Notes under the pieces: generated by a model
What the model saw: the letters and a program-made list of their open reading frames with translations, nothing else
What the model was told of the DNA's origin: nothing
Databases searched by the model: none
Position numbers and translations under genes: made by a program
Shown: positions 1 through 9,838 of the stretch, piece after piece
Layout of the letters: each line of letters starts with the position of its first letter
Position numbering within the stretch: the first letter of the stretch is position 1
Source of the DNA: Oncomelania hupensis
Lineage: Eukaryota > Mollusca > Gastropoda > Littorinimorpha > Pomatiopsidae
Assembly (NCBI GenBank): GCA_036898135.1
Contig: CM072522.1
Location: 3,303,421-3,367,420 of the forward strand
DNA length: 64,000 nt
Direction: 5' to 3'

Positions 1-883
1 CTATGCGCAAACAAACAAAACATTAGAAGAAATTGAATAATTCATGACTTCTAATTAAATCTATGAGCATTAAGCTCAATGACCAATCAGAATGTTCTTC
101 TGGATATACAGTACTTGAGATTGAGATAGGTAGTTTTAATTTATTTAATATAATGAGTAAAGGCTGAAAATGGTTATAATTTTTTTGACATTCAAATATT
201 AAGTGATTTACATTAAATATGCTACCACAATTACAAAGTACTGGAGGATTTATGAAACGAGCACGCCAAGCATTTAGCCTTATTCTGTGAAATAAACTGT
301 TAATATGAAAAGATTTTGAAATAGATATAACATTTTGTGATACTGGTGAATTATCCAAGTAATGTTTTTCAATGACCTCTTGCTTGTATTGCTCATTCCA
401 CTGATTCCAAGCACATCGTTTTATTTGATTGTTAATTTCATTTGTTGTCAAGTTGAAAAATAATTTAATGGATTCATCTGAAGATGCAGCACTCTTTGCT
501 AAGTGGTCAACAATTTCATTTCCTAATATATGTAAATGGCTAGGTATCCAAATTAATGAAATATCCGATCCCCTGGTAATGATTTGATGACATAACATCT
601 TTATTTCTGTTAGCACTTCCTGCCTCTCTTTACTAACCCAAGAAGACAAAGCCGATAATGCTGATTTTGAATCAGAAAAGATTGTTATTTTTAAAGGAAT
701 ACTAGTCAAATCAGTTATGAAAGATAAACTCATTAATATTGCAATTAGTTCCGCTGTAAAAATCGTACTACCTTTCGGTAAAAAAATATTGTCGGGATAT
801 TTTAAAATCGGGAATGTAAAATGCTGCTCCAGTATTTCCATTGTCCAAAACTGATCCATCAGTATAGATGTGCAACGAATTTT
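1..883 (-). pseudogene. I-like LINE relic, RNase H and C-terminal part
   Basis: The minus strand carries the C-terminal part of a non-LTR retrotransposon polyprotein. RNase H motifs are visible: YTDGS near 868, TAEL near 740, SDSKSAL, and WIPSHLHILGNEIVDHLAK with the H/N/D of the last catalytic block. A Cys/His knuckle (CNCGS...NHLIFEC) follows near 190-240. The first catalytic Asp (YTDGS) lies in a different frame from the TAEL motif, so there is at least one frameshift. RNase H in a LINE points to an I-like or related clade. The upstream half is displaced to about 4231-4477 by the LINE at 884-4230. The window edge cuts the 3' end. This is a dead relic. Confidence 0.75.
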
Positions 884-1148
884 GAGAATAAGATAAGATA
901 AGATAAGATAAGATATTACTTTATTAATCCAAAAGCATGGAAATTACATTGTCTGTCAATTAAACATGTCCATTCATTCTTCTTTTACACACACATAAAT
1001 ATTTATACATTATTAATGATCTTCAAACACTTGGACATATTTTCATAATGCAGATATTTCAATTAAGCAGTTTTAAAAATAAATAAATAAATAAAGAAAA
1101 AATAAAAAAAATAAACTAACTAAGCTGCATGAGAGTTGTAGAGTATGT

Positions 1149-2977
1149 TTAGTAAGACCTACCGACTTGTTTGTTATGTGCTTGAATGGCAAGTGGTATG
1201 AATGAGTTCCTGTACCTATTTGATGTTCCCGCTGGTGCCCTAAAACGTCCACTCCTGTCTATCCGTCGAGAGTCAAATTCCAAGAAAAGTGGATGGTTAC
1301 TGTCAGCCAAAATTGCAGTCAGCTTTTTTGTCACTTGTCTGCTATGTATCGTCGCCATGTCATCCTGTTCCCTCCCAATCACCCCACTAGCCCTTTTTAT
1401 CTGTTTGTCCAAGCTTCGTTTTTCTGTTTGTGATACGTTTCCTCCCCAACATGAGATTCCAAAAGAAATGATGCTTCCTATTACAGCTGTATAAAACATT
1501 TGTAAAATTTCCTGTTTTACATTAAAGGATCTCAGTTTTCTTAAACAAAACATTCTACTTTGCAGTCGCTTGTAAATGTAGTTTGTGTTATCTTTCCAAG
1601 TGAATCTATCATCGATAACCACACCTAAATACTTATATGCATGCACTCTCTCTACTTCTTCTCCTTTGATAAAGATAGGATTAAAATCAAACTTGTTTCC
1701 CTTCCTAAAATCAATTATCATTTCTTTTGTTTTGCTTACATTTAGATCTAGAAAATTCGAATCACACCAGTTGACAAAGCTATCTATTTCATCTCTGTAC
1801 ATGTTGTCCATGTTGTTGGTAATAAGACCAGAGAGTGCCGTGTCATCTGCAAATTTTATCAAGGGACAGGATTCGTGCTTTTGTCTATGGTCTGCGGTGT
1901 ACAAAGAAAACAAAAAAGGTGCTAGAACAGTTCCTTGAGGGGCTCCTGTATTAGTCAACACAATATTAGAATTGTATACAATAGAATTGGAATTGTTTTG
2001 AACTCTGACAAACTGAGGTCTATTTGTAAGATAGTCAAAAATCCATAGAATAGTTCTAATATCAACATTCATGCCTGCTAGTTTTTGAACAAGTGAATGG
2101 CATTGCATAGTATTAAAAGCACTACTAAAATCAAAGAACATAAGCCTGACACAAGAATTTGCATTTTCTAAATGTGAGTACATTTTGTTGAGAACAAAAA
2201 GAACAGCGTCTTCAACATTTCTCTTACTTCTATAGGCAAACTGCAGTGGGTCAATAAAATCTGATACTAAAACATATAACTTATTAAGAACAAATTTTTC
2301 AAAAACTTTCATCGTGACAGAGGTTAAAGCAACAGGGCGAAGATCATTAAAAACTTTGACTGGATTCTTTTTAGGAACAGGTACTATGCATGACATCTTC
2401 CAAAGATTAGGTACAACAGACTGAGTAAAAGACATGTTAAAAAGAACAGTAAAAATACCAGCAAGTTGGTTAGCACATGTTTTTAGTAACTTAGGTGTAA
2501 CTTTGTCAGGACCAGCAGCCTTTCGAGTGTTTAACTTAGTAAATGCTAAGCTTACATCCTCCTCACTAATTGACTTTCAACCTCTCCTTCCTCCCCTTTC
2601 CTCCCCATTAATCCTTCCCTTAACTGCTCTCTCTGACTAGAAAAATCTTGACAGTCAAAACGACAGTAGAACTTATTGAGGTCATTTACATATTCTTGAG
2701 TACATTCCCCAAGTTGTGCACTCCCCCCTTTCTTACCTTTGAACCCAGACATTAATCCCATTCCCTCCCACACTCTTTGTATATTATTTTCTGTAAAATG
2801 TTCCTCAATTTTTTCCTTGTATTTTTCTTTCCCTTTTCGAATGTCCTTGTTTATTTCTTTCTGTATCTGTTTCTTAGTTTCTTTATCTAAATTGTTCTTG
2901 TAAGCCTGTTTCTTTTTGTTCAAAGTTAATTTAGTTTCCTTGGTGATGTAGGGTTTGTTGTTGGCATATATCTTCAC
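1149..2977 (-). pseudogene. LINE copy 1 reverse transcriptase, frameshifted
   Basis: The RT part of LINE copy 1 lies in two frames, 2552-2977 and 1149-2435, bridged by a third stretch that reads AAGPDKVTPKLL near 2460-2520. RT blocks are visible: LRPVALTSVTMKVFEKFV, DFSSAFNTM (motif A), GAPQGTVLAPFLF (motif B) and FADDTAL (motif C with the catalytic Asp pair), then YLGVVID. At least two frameshifts separate it from the endonuclease, so this copy is not expected to make a full polyprotein. The 3' end of the frame is followed by an AT-rich 3' UTR to 884. Confidence 0.75.
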
Positions 2978-2984
2978 AGTCTTT

Positions 2985-4136
2985 TTAGGTATTCGCTATT
3001 ATAGTTTCTTCACAGTATCGGATATAGTCTGTAACGCTTTCCACTGCTTCATTTATGTTTTTAGCACTGTCGATAAACACACTCCAGTCTGTTGTCTCAA
3101 AACACGTTTGTAGTTCTTCCACACTTTCCATGTTGTATTTGTAAACTGTCCGTTTCATTGGTCGCACCCGGTGCACGAGTGGGCGGTATGATGGTCGAAG
3201 GTAAACAAGGTCATGGTCGGAGCGCCCAAGAGGTGGCATAGGCACACATCTATATGCATCTTTTATATTAGTGTAGAAAAGATCTAGGATGGCATTTTCA
3301 CGTGTAGGACAGGTCACATATTGTTGATATTTAGGCAAAGTTTTCTTTAGAGAACACTGGTTGAAATCACCTGTAATAATCTTCACTGCATCAGGAGCCT
3401 TGGTCTCTAGATCTAAGATATGTGATGCTATTTCTTCACTAGCAGCTGTAGCGTTAGTTTTATCTGGCCTTACATACACAACAGTTACTAGCACATGAGA
3501 AAATTCTCTTGGAAGATAATAAGGTCTTAGGCTTATAGTGAGCATTTCTAATATTGGAGTGCATGATCTGTGGTTGACTGTAATGTTATTCGGATGACAC
3601 CATTGCTTATTCACATAAACCATTACTCCTCCACCCACTCCTTTCTTTCCTGATTCTTTTGTTCGATCTCCCCGAAAGACTGAAAATCCATCGATGTCTA
3701 CGTGTGTGTCTGAAACTTTATCATTTAGCCATGTCTCTGAAAAGCACATTAGACTCGCTGTTCTAAATTCTTCGAAGTGTTTAGTGTTGGCAGAAAGTTC
3801 ATCTAATTTATTTGTAATAGATCGGACGTTGCCTATCAATACAGATGGAAGATAAGGTTTATATTTTCTCTGTTTGTTTCTCTGCCGCACCCCTCCCTTC
3901 TTCCCCCGTTTTCTTGGCTTCATTTCATTTGGTAGATCCAGCACAGGCTTCACAACAAGCGGGGACTCACGTAGGCCTAATAATTCTTGCAAACTGTATT
4001 GTTGTAATGGCGGACTAACAGGGCTGTCGCCGGTCACAGGCACAAACACGGCATCGCTCGGCACTGACACAAGCAACACACAAAACAAAAACACCAGCAG
4101 CATCCTCGCTATCTTCACTTTCATTTCCACAGCCAT
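2985..4136 (-). CDS. LINE copy 1 endonuclease region
   Basis: This 383-codon frame encodes an apurinic/apyrimidinic-type endonuclease that would nick target DNA for target-primed reverse transcription. Recognisable blocks are NVRSI (first catalytic Asn), SETWL (catalytic Glu), YVRP, GDFNQ (Asp-Asn pair) and the terminal GRSDHDLV (Asp-His). The N-terminus (about residues 8-30) is a hydrophobic stretch after basic residues and looks like a signal peptide or membrane anchor, which is odd for a nuclear enzyme. The LINE at 5520-8899 shows the same feature. The frame stops just before the RT part, which continues in another frame at 2977, so the polyprotein is frameshifted here. Confidence 0.75.
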   Translation of the reverse strand: MAVEMKVKIARMLLVFLFCVLLVSVPSDAVFVPVTGDSPVSPPLQQYSLQELLGLRESPLVVKPVLDLPNEMKPRKRGKKGGVRQRNKQRKYKPYLPSVLIGNVRSITNKLDELSANTKHFEEFRTASLMCFSETWLNDKVSDTHVDIDGFSVFRGDRTKESGKKGVGGGVMVYVNKQWCHPNNITVNHRSCTPILEMLTISLRPYYLPREFSHVLVTVVYVRPDKTNATAASEEIASHILDLETKAPDAVKIITGDFNQCSLKKTLPKYQQYVTCPTRENAILDLFYTNIKDAYRCVPMPPLGRSDHDLVYLRPSYRPLVHRVRPMKRTVYKYNMESVEELQTCFETTDWSVFIDSAKNINEAVESVTDYIRYCEETIIANT

Positions 4137-4230
4137 TTATGTCCAACAAGTCACTATCTCTCAGTACATCCAAAAAAAATTCTTCACAGTTGACAGACTA
4201 GTCGCCACGAGCGCAGCGACCGGAAGGAAA

Positions 4231-4477
4231 AAAAAAAATGAATATATTCTTGTGCAATTGTTGCCAATAAGAAAGGATTTTCTTTTTTTGAAATATGTCC
4301 ATAATCCAAAATTATCTCCGGAGCTAAAAGAAGCCAAGGCGGATATGGGCTGCAAGGAATAATATATGGTGACGTTGTATCAATTGATGTGGAGTTTGTT
4401 AAAGGAAATATATATTCATTAATTGACATAAAAACACTTTTATTTTTAAATCCTTTGTTAATTTGAATACTGATATA
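4231..4477 (-). pseudogene. Upstream half of the split I-like LINE relic
   Basis: The minus-strand frame here reads SPYPPWLLLAPEIILDYG... then ..AQEYIH and is cut at about 4231-4240. A PPW-type linker of this kind sits between RT and RNase H in RNase H-bearing LINEs. The same reading continues beyond the inserted LINE as ..LHIYTDG.. below 884. The two parts therefore belonged to one element before the LINE at 884-4230 inserted. The short A-rich stretch at the junction prevents an exact target-site call. Confidence 0.55.
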
Positions 4478-4523
4478 TGGGATAGGATAAGATAGGATAG
4501 GACTTTACTTTCTACAGTCTGCA
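4477..4523 (+). repeat. GATAG-rich LINE-tail segment, inverted copy at 14867-14913
   Basis: A GGGATAGGATAAGATAGG-type segment followed by ACTTTACTTTCTACAGTCTG. The exact reverse complement occurs at about 14867-14913, next to the 3' end of an RTE-like relic. It is best read as the microsatellite-bearing 3' tail of a non-LTR element. Confidence 0.55.
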
Positions 4524-4527
4524 TTTT

Positions 4528-4690
4528 AACCCTTATACAGACCCACAACCCCAACAATTAACAATTACCTCCCTTGTTTAATCCCTAACCCTTGACACTG
4601 TACACAAGATGTGAATACAACCAAGATACACTAATACCATAAAAATCAAGATGCAAAAATATTACTAATGGCTTATGTATACAAAGCAAA
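4528..4690 (+). repeat. ~165-bp repeat, direct copy at 14570-14737
   Basis: The stretch from AACCCTTATACAGACCC to TATACAAAGCAAA is repeated essentially without change at 14570-14737. A more diverged relative of the larger repeat that contains it is at 29671-30010. At its right edge it is fused directly to the truncated 3' end of gypsy copy A, replacing the expected 3' LTR. The family is unclassified; it could be an LTR or a non-autonomous element. Confidence 0.7.
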
Positions 4691-4804
4691 TACTGAATAC
4701 TGTCATTGTGCTCAGTTCATTCACACGGAGTCAAAGTTTCTCATCTGCAAGTCTTTCTGGATACTGTCAATGTTCACAGTTCATCCACACACAGTCAATG
4801 TTCT

Positions 4805-5519
4805 TTACTCGCACACTCTGCTGAGAAAGTCCGCACCAACATTGTCTGATCCTTTAGATTCTACTCGCATGTTAAAGTTCTGCAAGTACATAGCCCATCT
4901 CATGATGCGACTGTTCACAAACTTGGCAGAGTTCAAGTAGGTTAGCGGCTTGTGATCAGTCTGTAGCACGAACTTCACTCCTTGTAGGTATAGTTCGAAC
5001 TTCCGGATTCCCCAAATGATGGCGAGGCACTCTTTCTCCATTGTCGAATAATTCTTCTCGGCCCTCGACAGTTTTTTGCTGGCGTAACTGACCGGAAATA
5101 GTTTCCTTTCGTGTTCCTGCATCAGTATGGCGCCGATGCCTTCGTCCGCTGCGTCTGTCCTTAAGACGAATTCCTTGGAAGTATCGGGCAGTCGTAGCAC
5201 CGGATCCTTCGAAAGGAGGTTGCGCACAGTCTGGTATGCCCTCTCCTGAGACGGTCCCCACTGCACTTGGTTTGGACAGCCTTTCCGCACCAGGTCCGAC
5301 AAAGGTGCTGTGATGGCTGAGTAGTTCGGTACAAACTCCCTATAAATACCCAGCCAATCCCAGGAAAGATCGCACCTGCTTCTTTGTTTTGGGACATGGA
5401 GCGTTCAGAATCTAGCAGAAGCCCCTTTTGTCCTTCTTTCAGCGAATGGCCGATAAAGTCTACGTTGTCAGTCCCCAGAATGCACTTACTGGGTCTCACG
5501 GTCAGGTTAGCTTCTGTTA
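4805..5519 (-). pseudogene. Gypsy copy A RNase H and end of Pol
   Basis: The frame 4805-5302 encodes a Ty3/gypsy RNase H. Visible blocks are LRTDAADEGIGAIL (first Asp), YSTMEKECLAIIW (Glu), LQTDHKPLTYL (Asp) and GSDNVGADFLSR at the C-terminus. The stop at 4805 ends Pol right after RNase H, with no integrase behind it, as expected if integrase is upstream. The RT-connection part above 5302 (RPSKCILGTDNVDFIGHSL) is in another frame, so at least one frameshift is present. The LINE insertion at 5520 separates this from the rest of RT. Confidence 0.8.
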
Positions 5520-5551
5520 ATTCAATTCAATTCAATTCAATTCAATTCAAT
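5520..5551. repeat. (ATTCA)n 3' tail of LINE copy 2
   Basis: Six tandem ATTCA-type units directly follow gypsy sequence and precede AATACAACTTTATTTATCC. On the minus strand this is the 3' terminal microsatellite behind an AATAAA-containing 3' UTR, typical of CR1/L2/RTE-like elements that end in short repeats rather than poly(A). Confidence 0.8.
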
Positions 5552-5927
5552 ACAACTTTATTTATCCACATAGGGCAATTACAAGATTTAGAAGCAGCTA
5601 ATATTATTAAAATAAAAAATACATAAAAAGTTTTAAAAACTGTGAAATTTAAAGGTTTATCACACGATTTCATAAGCACATGTCCTACCATACAAACATA
5701 AACCAAACACACACGCAAACACACACACACCACGCACATCATGAACACTCACAGCCGACAGTTAAATCAAATAAAAACATGAAGGTAAGAAAATAAGGTA
5801 AGAATATCATCAATGAATCATCAAATCAATCGGTCAAACAATCAATCCCTGAATCGGGCCATCGTCGAGCATTTATTTTTTTTAATAAATAAATAAATAA
5901 ATTTGCATTAGGGCGGTGGGGAAAATG

Positions 5928-8897
5928 TTAAAGCGGAGATGATCGCATTAAATTTAGCAGTCGAATAGCGCAAGGAATAAAACTGTGGGAGCGGCGATTA
6001 CCCTTACAGGCCGGTAAGGCAAAACGGCGCCCTGATGGTAGCACTGAGAATTCGCCCGCCAGAACATGCTCTGGTCTACAAATAATTCCGTTCGCCTTTT
6101 TAATGATTTGCCGATCGCAGAAAGAACCCAGGTCTCTCTGCCTGACACCGATGATCTTTGAACAGACATTGACAATGCTGGACAAGCTATTCCTATCCCT
6201 CACAGTCAGGCTGTGGAACCAACAAACAAACGAAAAAGTCAGCAAGCTCTCAATGAAAGATTGATAAAACAAGCTGAGAATCTTAGAATCCACAGAGAAA
6301 GACTTCAGTTTCCGGAGAAGGTACAATCGCTGTTGGCCCCGTTTGACAATGCACTGTGTGTTCACATCCCATGTAAGCTTGCTGTCAAAAACTGTGCCCA
6401 AATACTTATATGTGTCAACAATCTCAACATCTTCTTTATGAATAACACTTGGCTGGACCACCTCTTTGACTCTCCTAAAGTCAAAAATCATCTCTTTCGT
6501 TTTAGTAACATTCATATCCAAAAAATTATCATCGCACCAATCCACGAAGTTCGTGAGGGCAAAATCATGATCTCCTCCTGGTCCTTGAAATAAAGACAAA
6601 GCTGAGTCATCAGAAAATTTTATCAGAAAACTATTTTCAGCAGTGCTTCTACAGCTGTCAGTATACATTATAAAAAATAATGGCGACAGAACACAACCCT
6701 GTGGAGAACCTGTGGAAGTAACCAGAATATCTGACAAAGAACCATTGACACAGACTCTCTGTTGTCTATTAGTCAAAAAATTTAAAGTCCAAAGAACAAG
6801 TTGATGACTGAGTTTAAAATCAGAAACAAGTTTATCAACCAGAATATGAGGCTGGATAGTGTTAAACGCAGAGGAGAAATCTGCAAAAAGCAGTCTGGCA
6901 TGCGCCTGAGGCTTCTCTAAATGGGTATACAGAGTGTTTAAGATAAACAACTTGGCATCCTCCACCCCCCTCCCAGCCCTATACGCAAACTGAAGGGGAT
7001 CAAGAGCGGCACCAGTCACAGTAAGAATGAGGGTTTTAATGATTTTCTCCAAGGTTTTCACAACAAGAGATGTGAGAGTGACAGGCCTAAAATCATTGGG
7101 TTGTTTGGGGTTGGGTTTCTTGGGTAGAGGCACGACATTAGAAATTTTCCAAATATCAGGAATCTGACCAGAATTTACAGACTGCTGGAAAAGGGGCTGA
7201 AAGACGCCTCCAAGTTGATCAGCACAATAACGCAGTGTCTTACCACAAATTCCATCAGGGCCAGGAGCTTTACTAACATTTATAGACTTGAACAGTCTAG
7301 TAACACACTCCTGAGAAATCTCAATATCATGCATTGGGTCTAGGACAAGTGAGTGTCTAAAATCCGAAACATCAGCAGAAAAATCAAGCCTCTCAAAACT
7401 ATTATAAAAAGCATTTAAAACATTAGGTACATCCAAGTCCCTCACGCCCTCAAGTTTGACAGTACTTTTTCTAAAAGAGTCCACCTTCTGATTGACAGAC
7501 GACATAGTCTTAATCCCTTGCCAGGCAGCCCGAAGGTCACCTCCACTATACTTAGCCTCTATTTTATCTTTATATACTCTCTTAGCCTTTCTAATGCAGT
7601 CACGAACTTCCCTATTAATTATCTTTTTCTCATGGCTAGTCCCTTCAAAAAATACACACTTCTTTTTGTTTAACACAGATTTCAACTCCTTCGTAATCCA
7701 AGGTTTATTATTAGGAAAAACAACAATTTCTTTCACTGGGATGACAGAATCAACACAAAAAGAGATGTAGGATGAAATGACGTCAGCTAATTCATTCACA
7801 GATTCACACGCATTCTGAAAAACAGTCCAATCCGTGCAATCAAAACAACCCTGCAGACACTCAATACTATCGGCTGTCCAACACTTCACAGACCTCACAA
7901 CGCGAGGCAAGCGATGAAACACAGGCTTATAAACAGGCGCCAGATAAACACTATTATGATACGAATTCCCAAATGAGGGCATAGGCTTAGATTTGTATGC
8001 ACCAGGCACAGTCCCATAGCACAAGTCGATCATAGTGTTCTTCTGTGTTGTAGCACAAGTCACATACTGTACATAGTTTTTCAGGGTCCTATTCAATTGA
8101 CAGTGGTTCAAGTCACCAAGAATAAACTTTGGAGAATCAGGAGAAATAGAGTCCAGTTTATGGGTCACATCAGCGATCAGCTGAGCAGCAGCGTTGGCGT
8201 TAACACGTGGGTGAATATAAACAATGGTGTAGAATAACTGGGGAAATTCCCTGGGTAGGTAGAAGGGGCGGAGTGAAATGGTAAGGAGCTCAATGTCAGG
8301 TGTACATATTTTTTCTCTCACAACAACAGTGTTACAGTACCTTTTATTGACATAAAAGCACACGCCCCCGCCCGAGAGTTTCTTAGTAGTAAAAGGCGAT
8401 CTTTCCAAACGAATGGGGTGACCAAAGCCACTGATGCACAAATCCTCATCCCGATCAGATTCGCCAAGCCATGTCTCTGTGAAAGCAAGTAGACATGTAT
8501 CTCTGTAGTCACGTTGGCATCGCACGTAGGCCTCGAGTTCGTCAGTTTTGTTGCGGATAGACTGAACGTTGGATAGCAAAACTGACGGCAATGGTGGTGC
8601 TCTGCGTCTATCATTCAAGCCGAATTTCCGCAGCCTGCGCTGAACACCACCCCTCCTTCCTCTCCTTCTAGGTTTACGTTTAGATTCATCAGAACTGTTG
8701 GAGTCGCAAAGGGAAATATCAGATGGAATGACACTTAGATCGAAGCCTTGGCCAACTGACTGGCGCAAGGCAAGAAGGTACTCACGGTTGTAAACATGGC
8801 GACCGCCATCTTGATCTCGCTCGTAACCACGCACAAGCAAAGAGGACCACAAGGCAAACACACAGACAACACCACCGAACTTCCACGCTGTCTTCAT
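5928..8897 (-). CDS. LINE copy 2 endonuclease-reverse transcriptase
   Basis: About 990 codons from the ATG at 8897 with no internal stop. The open frame extends further to 9074, but that extra N-terminus is out-of-frame gypsy sequence. An AP endonuclease comes first (NVQSIRNK, TETWL, YLPREF, GDLNHC, GNSYHNSVYL). RT follows, with RPVTLTSLVVKTLEK, FADFSSAFNTI, GSPQGCVLSPLFF and the catalytic block FSDDSAL. The usual SDH at the endonuclease end is YHN here, so nuclease activity is uncertain. The N-terminus starts with a signal-peptide-like hydrophobic stretch. There is no RNase H. The long intact frame suggests a fairly young copy. Confidence 0.85.
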   Translation of the reverse strand: MKTAWKFGGVVCVFALWSSLLVRGYERDQDGGRHVYNREYLLALRQSVGQGFDLSVIPSDISLCDSNSSDESKRKPRRRGRRGGVQRRLRKFGLNDRRRAPPLPSVLLSNVQSIRNKTDELEAYVRCQRDYRDTCLLAFTETWLGESDRDEDLCISGFGHPIRLERSPFTTKKLSGGGVCFYVNKRYCNTVVVREKICTPDIELLTISLRPFYLPREFPQLFYTIVYIHPRVNANAAAQLIADVTHKLDSISPDSPKFILGDLNHCQLNRTLKNYVQYVTCATTQKNTMIDLCYGTVPGAYKSKPMPSFGNSYHNSVYLAPVYKPVFHRLPRVVRSVKCWTADSIECLQGCFDCTDWTVFQNACESVNELADVISSYISFCVDSVIPVKEIVVFPNNKPWITKELKSVLNKKKCVFFEGTSHEKKIINREVRDCIRKAKRVYKDKIEAKYSGGDLRAAWQGIKTMSSVNQKVDSFRKSTVKLEGVRDLDVPNVLNAFYNSFERLDFSADVSDFRHSLVLDPMHDIEISQECVTRLFKSINVSKAPGPDGICGKTLRYCADQLGGVFQPLFQQSVNSGQIPDIWKISNVVPLPKKPNPKQPNDFRPVTLTSLVVKTLEKIIKTLILTVTGAALDPLQFAYRAGRGVEDAKLFILNTLYTHLEKPQAHARLLFADFSSAFNTIQPHILVDKLVSDFKLSHQLVLWTLNFLTNRQQRVCVNGSLSDILVTSTGSPQGCVLSPLFFIMYTDSCRSTAENSFLIKFSDDSALSLFQGPGGDHDFALTNFVDWCDDNFLDMNVTKTKEMIFDFRRVKEVVQPSVIHKEDVEIVDTYKYLGTVFDSKLTWDVNTQCIVKRGQQRLYLLRKLKSFSVDSKILSLFYQSFIESLLTFSFVCWFHSLTVRDRNSLSSIVNVCSKIIGVRQRDLGSFCDRQIIKKANGIICRPEHVLAGEFSVLPSGRRFALPACKGNRRSHSFIPCAIRLLNLMRSSPL

Positions 8898-8899
8898 CG

Positions 8900-9130
8900 T
8901 GTTAGACGGTGAAACAGCTCCCTCAAGGTCTGCAGATGCTCTTCCCAGGTGTGGGTGTGGACTAGCAGGTCGTCCCAGTAACACACGACGTTGTCCATCC
9001 CTTTGAGCATCTTCCTCATTCCTCTCTTCAGGGTAGCTCCGCTGTTGACCATGCCAAAGGGCATCCTTAGGCACTAGTACGTCCCATCAGGAGTTATGAC
9101 AGCAGTCTTTGGTATGTCCTCAGAGCTTAT
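8900..9130 (-). pseudogene. Gypsy copy A RT middle fragment
   Basis: A short piece of gypsy RT lies between two insertions. The minus strand reads TPDGTY, then PFGMVNSGATLKRGMRKM and VVCYWDDLLVH. This is the RT catalytic block; the usual YIDD/YLDD appears here as YWDD. It joins the fragment at 9839-10580 once the 0.7 kb element is discounted and joins the RNase H part once the LINE is discounted. Confidence 0.75.
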
Positions 9131-9838
9131 TCTAGGGCGCGGGATGCGCGGGATCACGCACAAAAAGTTTTTTTCCCGCAAAGAAATTCGATGAGCGCGT
9201 TCGCGATCCCGCGGAGATTGGAAATATCCTGCTACATGCCTTGATCGAAGCGGGCTTTACTGTGACGTTTCTGTCGTCTGCTAGGGCGTAGCGGACACTG
9301 GAGTTAAACGGAAGTTGCTCTCTTGTATATGCGATGTGTCTCAAATTTTCATTGGCCGATGCTATTCTTTTTGACCAATCACCTTTCTTCTGAGTGTGAC
9401 ATCCATGAACCTGACCGGTTGGAACTGGTTTACAATCAGATTCCAGAATGGCTTCGAAAAGCTCACGCTTTTCGACTTCGAATTCAGTGGAGGAACTGTG
9501 AAGAAAACAGTCACACTGTTTTCCCATGACTGATCTTCTAAAATAGCAGAGCTTTTATGCAACAGTTGTGAAAGCAAGGTTACAGATACCAGTTTGTGAT
9601 ATATTTTGTCTGCGATTTGTGTGTACTTACTGTTTGGAGAGAATGCGACACTTGACTGTTTCACAGTTTATCCGGGAACATCACGGGAGAAAACCGATAT
9701 GGATATTTGTTTGTGTGTACACCATATATATGCCGAGAAGACGCCCCCACTGTTTTGGTCAGAGGGGGGGGGGCCTAATCCCCCCCCCCCTTTTTTTCAA
9801 GGAAGGGGGGCCTGCCCCCACTTCTTCAAAATCCTAGA
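9131..9838. mobile_element. Short unclassified DNA element in gypsy RT
   Basis: About 0.7 kb separates gypsy codons that should be adjacent. Its two ends are inverted copies of AGAGCTTATTCTAGG. Direct gypsy sequence around it suggests a target duplication of about 3 bp (GAG), but overlap between the inverted repeat and the flank makes this uncertain. No long coding frame fits a transposase. It contains long G and C runs near 9765-9800. Most likely it is a non-autonomous DNA transposon; the superfamily is unknown. Confidence 0.6.

Larger units (their letters stand above)
884..4230 (-). mobile_element. CR1/L2-group LINE (copy 1), nested in the I-like relic
   Basis: A non-LTR retrotransposon on the minus strand runs from a 5' region near 4230 to a 3' microsatellite tail of GATAA/TATCT units at 884-913, directly after a TTTATTAATCC-type 3' UTR. 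It encodes an AP endonuclease followed by a reverse transcriptase without RNase H. That layout and the endonuclease sequence (YLPREF, GDFNQ, SDHDLVYL) fit the CR1/L2/Rex1 assemblage. It sits inside an older LINE: the reading frame ending ..QEYIH near 4240 resumes as LHIYTDG below 884. The 5' boundary is approximate. Confidence 0.75.
5520..8899 (-). mobile_element. CR1/L2-group LINE (copy 2), inserted in gypsy copy A
   Basis: A near full-length non-LTR element on the minus strand with one long open frame, a 400-bp 3' UTR and a 3' tail of ATTCA units at 5520-5550. It interrupts gypsy pol: gypsy sequence resumes at about 8900-8905. A 5-bp direct repeat TGTTA flanks it, read at both edges. The gypsy sequence on either side matches copy B at 46920-46945. 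It is related to, but clearly diverged from, LINE copy 1. Confidence 0.85.
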
